Shown in pieces: positions 10,290 to 20,269 of a DNA stretch of 64,000 bases (position 1 is the stretch's first letter; every line of letters begins with the position of its first letter). This stretch comes from Mauremys mutica (lineage: Eukaryota > Chordata > Testudines > Geoemydidae): assembly GCF_020497125.1 (NCBI RefSeq), contig NC_059094.1, positions 4,009,733-4,073,732 on the forward strand, in the 5' to 3' direction. The position numbers were made by a program, and so were the translations under genes. Below the pieces are notes generated by a model. It searched no databases, had not been told where the DNA came from, and saw only the letters and a program-made list of their open reading frames with translations.

Positions 10290-13089
10290 AGTCATCTTAG
10301 GTGCATGTAAATGAACGCAAAAAGCCTGGGAAAAAAGCAGGAAGAATTGGAAGTCCTGGCACAATCAAGGAACTATCACAGGACTAGAATAACAGAAACT
10401 TGGTGGGGCAGTTCACATGACTGAAGCACTGTCATGTATGGGTATAAACTGTTCAGGAAGGACAGGTATGGGAGGAAAGGTGGAGGAGTTGCATTGTATG
10501 TAAGAGAGCAGTATGATTGCTCAGAGCTCCAATATGAAACTGAGGAAAAGCCTGTTGAGAGTCTTTAGGTTAAGTTTAGAGGTGAGAGCAACAAGGGTGA
10601 TGTTGTGGTGGGCATGGATCAGAAGGATGAGGTAGACGAGGCTTTCTTCGGACAATTAACTGAAGTTTCCAGATCACAGGCCCTGGTTCTAATGGGGGAC
10701 TCCAATCACCCTGAAATCTGCTGGGAGAGCAATACAGCAGTGCATAGACAATCCAGGAAGTTTTTGGAGAGTGTTGGGGACAATTTCCTGGTACAAGTGC
10801 TGGAGGAACCAACTAGGGGCCGTGCTCCTCTTGACCTGCTGCTTACAAACAGGGAAGAATTGGTAGGGGAAGTAGAAGTGGAGGGCAGCCTAGGCAGCAG
10901 TGACCATGAGATGGTTGAGTTCAGGATCCTGACAAAAGGAAGAAAGGAGGGTAGCAAAATACAGACCCTGGACTTCAGAAAAGCAGACTTTGACTCCCTT
11001 AGGGAACTGATTGGCAGGATCCCCTGGGAAGCTAATATGAGGGGGCAAAGAGTCCAGGAAAGCTGGCTGTATTATTATTATTATTATTATTATATTTTAA
11101 AGAAGCCTTATTGAGGGTGCAGGAACAAACCATCCTGAAGTGCAGAAAGAATAGCAAATATGGCAGGGACCAGCTTGGCTTAACAGTGAAATCTTCGGTG
11201 AGCTTAAATTCAAAAAGGAAGCTTACAAGAAGTGGAAATTTGGACAGATGACTAGGGAGGAGTATAAAAATATTGCTCGAGCATGCAGCGGTGTAATCAG
11301 GAAGGCCAAGGCACACTTGGAGTTGCAGCTAGCAAGGGATGTTAAGAGTAACAAGAAGGGTTTCTTCAGGTACGTTCGCAACAAGAAGAAAGTCAAGGGA
11401 AGTGTGGGCCCTTTGCTGAATGAGGGAGGCAACCTAGTGACAGAGGATGTGGAAAAAGCTAATGTACTCAATGCTTTTTTTGCCTCAGTCTTCACAGAAA
11501 AGGTCAGGTCACAGACTGCTGCACTGGGCAGCACAGCATGGGGAGGAGGTGAGCAGCCCTCAGTGGTGAAATAACAGGTATGGACTATTTAGGAAAGCTG
11601 GACTTGCACAAGTCCATAGGTCCAGATCTAATGCATTAGTCGTGCATTAGGGTGCTGAGGGAGTTGGCTGATGTGATTACAGAGCCATTGGCCATTATCT
11701 TTGAAAATTCATGGCAATCGGGGGAGAATGATTGGATAAAGGCAAATATAGTGCCCATATTTTAAAAAGGGAAGAAAGAGAACCTGGGGAACTACAGTCC
11801 TCATTTCAGTCCCTGGCAAAATCATGGAGTAGGTCCTTAAGAAATCCATTTAGAAGCACTTGGAGGAGAGGAAGGTGATCAGAAACAGTCAACATGGATT
11901 CTCCAAGGGCAAGTCATGCCTGACCAACCTGATTGCCTTCTATGAGGAGATAACTGGGTCTGTGGATATGGGGAAAGCAGTGGACGTGATATACCTTGAC
12001 TTTAGCAAAGCTTTTGATACGGTCTCCCACAGTATTCTTGGATGAATAGACTCTAAGGTGGATAGAAAGCTGGCTAGATTGTCGGGCTCAATGGGTAGTG
12101 ATTAATGACTCAATGTCTAGTTGGCAGCCGGTATCAAGCAGAGCGCTGCAGGGGTCGGTCCTGGAGCTGGTTTTGTTCAACGTCTTTATTAATGATCTGG
12201 ATTATGGGATTAATTGTACCCTCAGCAAGTTTGCAGTTGACACTAAGATGGGGGGAGAAGTAGATACACTGGAGGGTAGGGATAAGGTCCAGAGTGACCT
12301 AGACAAATTGGATTGGGCCAAAAGAAATCTGATGAGGTTCAACAAGGACAAGTGCACTTAGGAAGGAAGAATCCCATGCACCGCCACAGGCTGGGGACCA
12401 ACTGGCTATGCAGCAGTTTTGCAGAAAAAGACCTTTGGATTACAGTGGATGAGAAGCTGGATATGAGTCAGCAGTGTGCCCTTGTTGCCAAGAAGGCTAA
12501 TGACATATTGGGCTGTATTAGTAGGAGCATTGCCAGCAGATCGAGGGAAGTGATTATTCTCCTCTATTTGGCACTGGTGAGGCATCCAGTTTTGGTCTCC
12601 CCACTACAGAAAGGATGTGGACAAATTGGAGAGAGTCCAGCAGAGGGCAACAAAAATGATTAGGAGGCTGGGGCATATGACTTATGAGAAGAGACAGAGG
12701 GAACTGGGGTTATTTAGTCTGCAGAAGAGAAGAGTGAGGGTGGATTTGATAGCAGCCTTCAACTACCTGAATGGGGGTTCCAAAGAGGATGGAGCTCAGC
12801 TGTTCTAAGTGGTGACAGATGACAGAACAAGGCGCAATGGTCTCAAGTGGCAGTTGGGGAAGTCTAGGTTGGATATTAGGAAAAACCATTTCATTAAGAG
12901 GATGGTGAAGCACTGGAAGGGGTTCCCTAGGGAGGTGGTGGAATCTCCATCCTTAGAGGTTTTTAAGGCCTGGCTTGACAAAGCCTTGGCTGGGATGATT
13001 TAGTTCATGTTGGTCCTGCCTGGAGCAGGGGATTGGACTATATGACCTCCTGAGGTCTCTTCCAACACGAATATTCTATGAGTCTATTC
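10290..13089 (+). pseudogene. CR1 LINE, 5'-truncated, endonuclease plus RT, decayed
   Basis: The longest CR1 in the window. Endonuclease: ITETWWGSSHD near 10388, [28 protein letters not shown] (catalytic GD), and [13 protein letters not shown] (terminal SDH). [41 protein letters not shown] at about 11980-12045, then VFINDL and the catalytic motif decayed to KFAVDTKMGG (FADD to FAVD). About 26 bases expected after SILA are missing near 12041. The tail reads [24 protein letters not shown] and [26 protein letters not shown], ending near 13089 with the TTCTATGAGTCTATTC octamer tract. Several stops break it. Confidence 0.9.
11070..11094 (+). repeat. (ATT)n microsatellite inside CR1
   Basis: Perfect ATT run between coding words of the CR1 (after ESWL and before FKEALL), so it expanded after insertion. 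Confidence 0.9.
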
Positions 13090-13483
13090 TAAGCTGCGCG
13101 GTCGTGCAGCTGCCTATTAAGCCCTGCGTAGGGGCTCAGGGCTGGGGCAAGGAGAGATGCGTCTCCCCCAGCACGGATCTGCCATGACAGGGAGAGGCAT
13201 CTGTCTCCGGGCCCCAACCCAACACTGGCACGGACCTGCTGCAGCTGGGGGAAATGAGCCTCTTTCCACCCAGCCCAGATGCTGCTGCAGGGACAGAGAG
13301 CTGGGGGGAGTCCTCTCTCCCCGCCATAGCCCCTGGGCAGCCTGCACCCCAAACCCCTTATCCCCAGCCCCACCCCAGAGTCCACCCCTCCAGCTGGAGC
13401 TCTCAACCCCCTGCACTTCAACCCTCTGTCTCAGCCCTGAGCCTCCTCCAACACTCCGAACCCCTCGGCCTCACCCCCACCAC

Positions 13484-13551
13484 ATGAATTTTGTTATGTG
13501 CACCAATATGTGTCACATCATCTCCATATTGGAGCACATAACAAAATTCAT
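13484..13551. repeat. 27-base inverted repeat (hairpin)
   Basis: Left arm 13484-13510 and right arm 13525-13551 are complementary at 26 of 27 positions, with a 14-base loop. The arms start ATGAATTTTGTTATGTGCAC. It lies inside the hAT-like element, near its right end. Confidence 0.95.
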
Positions 13552-13587
13552 TCTGCACATGCGTGGGAAAAATTAGAGGGAACATTG

Positions 13588-15726
13588 CCTGAGACTTGAG
13601 TTGTTATTGGACTTTTGTGCTAGTCATGGATTGTTCATAATGAACACCATGTTCAAATACAAGGTTGCTCATAATTGTACTTGGTACCAGAGCACCTTGG
13701 ACTGAAGCTTGATGATTGACTTCATAGACATCTCATCGGACGTAAGGCTGTATGTTCTGGATACCCGGGTGAAGAGAGGGGCAGAGCTGTCAACTAATCG
13801 CCACTTGGTGGTGAGTCGGATCCAATGCATGGGTTGCTGTCCGGATATACATGGGAGGCCCAAACGATCAGTGTGGGTTACCTGGGAACATCTGGCGGAG
13901 GACCCTGTGAGGAAAGCCATCGATTCCCATCTCTGGAAGAACTTCTTCTGCATTCTGGGTGAGGTCTTGGACATTGAGTCCGAGTGGACCATGTTCAGAA
14001 CCACAATCGTTGAGGCAGCCAGGAAATGCTGTGGTTTGAAAGTGGTTGATTCCTGTCATTATGGCAACCCTAGGACCCACAAGTGAACTCCAGTGGTGAG
14101 AGAAGCTGTCAAGGCAAAGAGGGAGGCTAAGAGGTACCGGCTGGATAAGAGGGCTGTGGCTGTAGTGGTCGTTGAAGTTAAAGCCCGGGCTTGGGAGGAA
14201 TTTGGAAAGACTATGGAAAATGTCTACCAGACGGCCACAAGGATGTTCTGGCAAACTATTCGTCATCTTAGGAGGGGTCAGCAGAGCGTTCCTCAGGCTG
14301 TTCTCAGCAAGGCTGGTGAAACACTGACCTTGACTGAGGCGATTGTTGAGAGGTGGAATGAGCACTTTGAGAAACTCCTCAACCCTGTGGACACACCCTC
14401 CTTTCAGAAGGCAGAGCCAGAAGCCTCCGGTGAGACCAGCTCTATTTCTGCTGTTGAGATTGCTATGACTGTAAAGTACCTTCGTAGTGGTCAGGCAGCA
14501 GGGGTGGATGAGATTCATGTTAAAAGCACTGGACAATGTTGGGGTGTTGTGATTAACATGGAAGGCGAGTGCAGCACCTTTGGACTGGCAAACTGATGTG
14601 GTGGTCCCAATCTTTAAGAAAGGAGACCAGAGAGTGTGTTTCAACTATAGGGGGATCACACCCCTCAGTTTCCCTGGCAAAGCTTATGCCAGGATGCTGG
14701 AAAGAAGGATGTGCTCGTTAGTTGAACCTCAGATTCAGGAGGAACACTGCGGATTCTGTCCCGGCCATGGAATGACGGACCAGCTCTGTGCTCTCTCACA
14801 GATATTTGAGAGGTTGTGGGAGTTTGCTAATCCAGTCTACCTTTGTTTTGCAGACCTGGAGAAGGCATATGACCATATTCCCTGAGATGTCTTGTGGGAA
14901 GTGCTGCAGGAGTAAGAGGTGTGATGCCGCTTTTGCATGCTATCCAGTCTCTCTATTCTCGGAGTAAGTTGTGTTTGTATTCTTAGCATTAAGTCAAGTT
15001 TATTCTAGGTGGGCGTTGGACTCCACCAATGGTGTGTCTTGTCCCCACTCCTGGTTATGATTTTCATGGACAGGCTATCAAGGCGCAGCCAAGCTGTGTA
15101 CAGGGACTTGGAGGTGGGATCTCTGCTGTTTGCAGATGATGTCCTTCTTGCTTCTTCAGACTGCAATCTCCAATGTGCACTTGAACGTTTCACTGCTGAG
15201 TTTGAAGTGGCTGGGATGAGAATCAGCACCTCCAAATCAGAGGTCTGGGTCCTCTCCCGGAAGAAAGTGGACTGCTCTCTCCAAGTGAAGGGGGAGCAGC
15301 TGCCCTTATTGGATGAGTTGAAGTATCTAGGGGTCTTGGTCACTAGCAATGGCAAGCAGGAGCATGAGATCAACTGGCGGATTGGTGTGGCAGCAGCAGT
15401 GATACGGGCACTGTACCAATCTGTGGTGATGAAGCGGGAGCTGAGTTCTCGGACAAAGCTCTCAGTTTACAGGCCGCTCTACATCCCCTTCCTCACCTAC
15501 GGTCATGAACTTTGGGTAATGACTGAAAGGACGAGATGGCGGGTACAAGCGGTGGAAAATGGGCCGACTCTCTGAGATAGGGTGAGGAGCTCGGCTATAT
15601 GGGAGAGCCTCGGAGTACAGCCTCCTCTGGATTGAGACGAGCCAGTGGAGGTGGTTCCAGCAGCTGATAAGGATGCCCCCTGGGAGGCTTCTTTTGAAAC
15701 TCTACTGGGCACATCCCATTGGGAGG
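13588..15726 (+). pseudogene. RTE-like LINE, endonuclease end and reverse transcriptase
   Basis: In order: end of endonuclease (LLDFCASHGLFIMNTMF, NCTWYQSTLD, MMIDFIDISSDVRLYVLDTRVK, RGAELSTNRHLVVS), a linker (RAWEEFGKTMENVYQTA, SGQAAGVDEIHV), then RT: VPIFKKGDQRVCFNYRGITPL, CGFCPGHGMTDQLCALSQIF, FADLEKAYDHIP at about 14853-14885, VLSPLLVMIFMDRLSRRSQ, SLLFADDVLLAS (catalytic FADD) near 15118, KYLGVLVTSNG and YGHELWVMTERTRW. It stops in a GR motif at 15726, where the Jockey-like element starts. Stops occur at 14087, 14596, 14883 and 15575. Confidence 0.85.
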
Positions 15727-17517
15727 TCTACAGTTCCCAGTTGTTAAGACTTCCAAAAAGAAGCGGGGAACTTCCAAAAGGCCGACTGGGAAATATACAG
15801 GGAAGCGCTGCAGAAGAGTATGGTGACAGTAAATGAGATCTATCATCGCCTCTGTGGTGCTATCTAAAAAACAGTCTGCAGAGCCATCCCACACGGTTGC
15901 TGCCTGGTCTACAACCCCCTGTGCTCAGCTTTGGCTTGTGAAATTCTTCACCAGGGTCATCAGTGAAGGGAGGCTACCAAAGATATGGCACACCACAAAA
16001 GTCATTGGCCTGTTAAAGCCTGGAAAGGACCCAAGTCAAGCATCAACCTATCATCCTATATCATTATTGTTGGTGTGCTTCAAGGTACTGGAGTGCTTGG
16101 TCCTATAGCGCATATTACGAGACGTGGAGAAAATTTTAAGTCCTGACCAAGCCGGCTTTCGCCGAGGCCGTGGCACATGCGAGCAAGTACTTGCGCTGAC
16201 CACATATATTGAAAATGGCTTCCAGAGAAACTTGAAAACAGGTTCTGGTTTCATCGATCTAACAGTGGCGTACAATATGGTATGGCACACTGGCCTGCTT
16301 GTGAAGGCCTGCTACCTTGGGTCACAGGCATTGTTGAACTGTTCCTCTGCGATAGGCAGTTCAGAGTCCATATGGGGGAGAAGATGAGTGCTTGGAGACG
16401 ACAGAGCAATGGGTTACCCCAGGGCTCTGTCCTTTCTTCAACCCTGTTCAACCTTTACATCAATGACCTGCCAACAATGGAGTCATGAAAGTTCATTTAT
16501 GCAGATGCCATCTGTTGCGGTATACAGGCTTGGACGTTTCATGAGCTTGATGCCACCTTAAACCAGGACATGATAAAGTTAGCTGACTACTGTAAGACTT
16601 GGCGCCTCCAGCCAAGCGTCATAAAAACAGTGTCCAGTTTGTTCCATCTTCACCACGCCAGCGCAACCCGAGAACTGAATGTTTATCTGAATGGTCAGAA
16701 GGTGAAGCATGAAGTAGAACCGGTCTATCTAGGTGTGACCTTAGACAGAACATTCCACCTGAAGAAGATAGCAGCTAAAGTTAACACACACAACAATCTG
16801 CTTAGCAAACTGGCAGGTTCGTCATGGGTGCTTGTGCTCCAACTTTGCAGATGTCAGCTCTTGCCACTTCGTATTCAGTGGCGGAGTCCTGCACACCAGT
16901 CTGGAGTCGATCATCACACACCAAAGCAGTGGATACGCAGTTACATGCTGCCATGCGAATCATCTCCAGTACCCTGCGTTCGACTCCACTCCCATGATTC
17001 CCAGTTCTGAGCAATATTGCTCCTCCTCATATCAGATGAGAGGTTGCCACTAGCAAGTGACTAGAGAAAGTTCATGCCAACTCCAGCCTGCCATTGCACA
17101 ATGACCTTTTTAAATCACCAGCTGCACATTTGCCGTCATGTCACCCATTAGGGTCTCATCCGCCACTCCAAGATGTTAGGACGGAAACACTCTGGCAAGA
17201 GGAAGGGATCTGTTATAACCCCCAACCAGTCCCTCGTCGCCGACTCCACAATCTGCCTGCCTGGTTTTGACCTGCCCCATCGCCAATGGGCCCTGCTGAA
17301 CAGGATCTGGACCGGGCAAAGTCTCTGTGCAGCCAGCAAGTATCGCTGGGCCATCGTGACAGCCCTTTGTGCAGCTGCGGCGCAACACAGACGATGACGC
17401 GCGTTGTCGATGAATGCCTGCTGACTAGGTTCAGAGGTGGCCTAGAAGAACTGCATCATGCCACTGAAGATGCCAATGCTTGGCTAGACAACTATGCAGA
17501 CGCTAAATAAAAATAAC
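15727..17517 (+). mobile_element. Jockey-like LINE inserted in the RTE-like LINE
   Basis: A different non-LTR RT, bounded by a 7-base direct repeat TGGGAGG (15720-15726 and 17518-17524). Motifs: WHTTKVIGLLKPGKDPSQAS, PDQAGFRRGRGTCEQVLALT, IDLTVAYNMVWH, NGLPQGSVLSSTLFNLYIND, KFIYADAICCG, KTWRLQPSVIKTVSS and LGVTLDRTFHLKK. It ends with a Cys/Leu segment (TRVVDECLLTRFRGGLEELH, then AWLDNYADAK) and a short AAATAAAAATAA tail. The catalytic YADD is YADA, so RT activity is lost. The 5' end (endonuclease) is missing. The style recalls Jockey-superfamily RTs of aquatic animals; the exact clade is uncertain. Confidence 0.75.
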
Positions 17518-17575
17518 TGGGAGGAGGCCCTGAGGAGGACCCAGGACACACTGGAGGGATTAAATTAAAAAAAAA

Positions 17576-17737
17576 TTGGAGATATACCAATCTCCTAGAA
17601 CTGGAAGGGACCTTGAAAGGTCATTGAGTACAGCCCCCTGCCTTCACTAGCAGGACCAATTTTTGCCCCAGATCCCTAAGGATTGAACTCACAACCCTGG
17701 GTTTAGCAGGCCAATGCTCAAACCACTGAGCTATCCC
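17576..17737 (-). mobile_element. tRNA-derived SINE (tortoise Pol III/Cry I type)
   Basis: Read on minus it starts GGGATAGCTCAGTGGTTTGA. Box A (TAGCTCAGTGG) is at 17723-17733 and box B (GAGTTCAATCC) at 17680-17690, spaced as in a tRNA. The remainder matches the tRNA-Lys-related SINE of hidden-necked turtles as I recall it, whose 3' tail resembles a CR1 3' end. It interrupts the last part of the RTE-like LINE, which resumes at 17738. Pol III promoter boxes look intact; activity cannot be judged. Confidence 0.8.
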
Positions 17738-17910
17738 TATGTGAGGCTCCTGGCTGGCCTGGGAACTCTGGGGATCCCCCAGGAGGAGCTGAAACTGTTG
17801 TGGAGGAAAGGGACGTCTCCAGGCTGCCACCGCGACCTTCACCAGGAAAAGTGGCATAAAGGAAAAAGAAGAAAAGGAGATTTTCACACCGCAAGGTGAG
17901 AAACCAAGGC
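17738..17910 (+). pseudogene. RTE-like LINE, C-terminal end after the SINE
   Basis: Resumes with the final words of the LINE (LGIPQEEL at about 17770-17793) followed by a basic, lysine-rich 3' end. The missing join to 17518-17575 is the SINE. Confidence 0.65.
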
Positions 17911-18176
17911 AAAGGACATTGCCCAGCGTGCTCTGGGGTGGGTGTTTGCTCATGGTTACATGCTTTTGAATCATGGTGCTGGGTTCCTTTGCACTTTTAA
18001 CAGAAGTTTTCTTTGCTACACACAGACTCAGTGCTAGAGAGAGGGGAAGCATTGCCTCCTAGAGGTGCCCAGACTGGTGTGTAATTTTCCCAGGTTACAG
18101 GGTGGGGGCTTGAGCTGGTTCTGATATTGAAGCTGGCGCTTGTTGCTGTCGACTCTAACTGGCAGAAGGTTCCATT

Positions 18177-18499
18177 CATAGGTGCTGACTCCATGGATGC
18201 TCGGGAGCTGGAGAACCCACGGAAAAAAATAGTGGGTGCTCAGCACCCTCTAGCCACTGCTGTTTGGGTGGCTCCCTAATCAACTGATTGGAGGCATCTC
18301 CGATTAACTGGTTGGAGGTGCAGCCAAACAGCTGTTTGGTGGGTGGGGGAGATGCTTGGGGGAGGGCAGAGAGCAGCAAGTGGGTGGGGGCCTTGGGGAG
18401 GGAGCAGAGTGGGGACGGGATGAGGTGGAGTGAGAATGGGGCCTTGGGGCAGAGTGGGGATGGGACACCCCCAGGGAAAAGGAAAACTCAGTGCCTATG
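18177..18499. mobile_element. hAT-type MITE with perfect 8 bp TSD
   Basis: The ends are inverted: CATAGGTGCTGACT on the left and, on minus, CATAGGCACTGAG on the right. Both sides are flanked by GTTCCATT (18169-18176 and 18500-18507). 8 bp TSDs are the hAT hallmark. The 323 bp interior is purine-rich and non-coding. A related left end (AGGCACCGACT) occurs near 43974. Confidence 0.85.
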
Positions 18500-18507
18500 G
18501 TTCCATT

Positions 18508-20266
18508 AACATAGATTTGGCATCTATTAGAGTGGGCATGACCATTCAACCCATATAGCCTCAGTAAATCTGTAGTTCAAACCACTGATTATAAATTGCT
18601 GAACCTCCCTTTGTTGGAGCTGAAATTTTCCTTTCTTGGCCTCAGCTCAGAGATTAAATTTTCTGGAAAGTTGGAGCAAAATCCCTTCAGCCATGTTTGA
18701 GTTGTGGAAAGGGCCCGCTAGATGGTAGGGTGATGCATAGCTGGATAGATCTGAACTGACTGGCATGAAGAAGGCAAGATTCCTAGGTGGCTGGAGTCCA
18801 GCAGCGACCAGGAACCTTTGCTCATCTGACAAAAGAGAACTGAATGCCAAGTAAGAGCAGGGTGGATTTGCACAGTGACCGCTGGTAGCACTGAGCACTG
18901 ATGGGGCCTGACTCAGGGACACATTCCACCCCCAGTGCCCAGGCTGGGTAGCTGACTGAGCACTGTGGAGATGTCCAGATGGAGAGAAGAGGAGAGGAGA
19001 GGCTGCCCAACCTGTCTCCTCCATGGGGGCTGTGGCATGTCCCTTTGGAGCAGGTGCTGCACTGAGCAGGAGGTGCACCCCTCATGGGAATGTCCGAATC
19101 CAGCCCCACTCCCTTGCTTCTGTGGTTGTGGTCACCCTGCACTGGTAACATGCTGAGCTAGTATCTTCTGGGAGCAGCACTGGAATCACTCAGCTTCATT
19201 CCTTCCACTGGTTCATGAAACTAGGTGACAAGATAACCGCTGCCCAATTGGCTGTCTGGACAGACGTGCTGGCACAGCTCCAGCTGGAGCGGCCCGGGGT
19301 GGCTGAGGACAGAGGGTGCAGTGTTCAGACTGCGAAATGGGTTATGTCCAGCAGGTCCAGCCCTGGAGATGCAGAGGACAAGTGGCATTAGAAAGACCAT
19401 CTGACTTGAAAAAATCTCTGGTTGGATTTGCTTCCCATGTTGCCATGACTCAAACATTTGCCGTCTGTTATTGTCACTGGCAATTCTCATAACTGTTTGT
19501 TGTAAAGCCACATTCCACGGCAGAGCAGCTGAACTGAACCAAAGCCCAGCTCAGCTTCACTTGGGGTTAGCCTGTGCGCAGTTGGCAGCATGCTGGGCAG
19601 GCTGGGACCCTGGGCTCAGGCTGGGTGAGCTCATCAGAAAGGAAAACATTTAGTGGGGATGAGGGAGGAGGGTAATTTGCAACCGTGAAGCTTATTTTTA
19701 GAGCTCAGCTCAGCTAGCGGCGTCTGGAGCTGCCAGGCTAGAATCCAGGGTTCATATCGTTTGTGAGCCCCAGCAACACGCTCTGCTCTGACACCCAGTC
19801 CGGGTACCAGAAAGCAGAGCAAGCAGCCATCCCACCCTGCTGCACCTCCACGCTGCCCCTCGCCCCTCCATGGCACCTCCCCCTCTGGGGCCCAACTCAC
19901 TGCCCTAGCCCCCCCCAGCCACAGTGCCCCCTGGGGGCTGTTCTGAACTGCACCAGGACTTCAGGGAGTTGAGTCCTAGCAGGCTGCACTAGCAGGGAGG
20001 AGAGGCCTGGGTGGAGGTGAGGGGAGCAGGGCCCTGCCCCACTGCAGATTCCTGTTGGATTAGGGGGTTGTTGGCTTGCTTGGAGCTAGTGAGGGTGCAG
20101 GGTGCAAGGCTTGGGTGGGGATTGGCAGTGGACGGGGTCTACATTCTCTCCCCTGCCTTGGAGGTGGAAATCAACCTTTTCAAGCAATGATAAGCTGGAC
20201 GTGGATTTCAGACCCATAATGCCATTAAAAATGAGACCACTGGGAAGGGAAAACCAAGTGTTGCTC
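18508..20266. other. Unrecognised intergenic DNA
   Basis: About 1.8 kb of unremarkable composition. I see no exon, repeat end or RNA gene I can support. Confidence 0.35.
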
Positions 20267-20269
20267 TCA

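Larger units (their letters stand above)
10237..13587. mobile_element. hAT-like element inserted in the RTE-like LINE, holding a CR1
   Basis: The two ends are inverted: the left reads CTAAGTTCCCTCCAA and the right, on minus, CAATGTTCCCTCTAA. The flanks (CCCAAGAA and CCTGAGAC) are an imperfect 8 bp pair. The RTE-like reading is interrupted exactly here, so the block is an insertion. Its own sequence is the left ~50 bases and 13090-13587; the rest is a CR1. No transposase is left, so the hAT assignment rests on the ends and on recall of similar turtle repeats. Confidence 0.55.
9345..17910 (+). mobile_element. RTE-like LINE, split by three later insertions
   Basis: Four collinear segments belong to one element: 9345-10236 (5' leader and start of endonuclease), 13588-15726 (rest of endonuclease and RT), 17518-17575 and 17738-17910 (C-terminus and 3' end). 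The reading resumes across each insertion. For example, endonuclease text breaks near 10236 and continues from 13588 with LLDFCASHGLFIMNTMF. The GRRP-type segment broken at 15726 continues at 17518. Stops and shifts are frequent, so it is old and inactive. The overall ORF style (WNVTSLxGKEPELVxEVERY, FADLEKAYDHIP, MTERTRWRVQAVE) resembles RTE-clade elements I know from ray-finned fishes. Confidence 0.8.

Noticed and set aside
13868..14644. 258-codon minus-strand ORF
   Set aside because: It is antisense to the RTE-like endonuclease/linker coding sequence, which is clearly the real frame.
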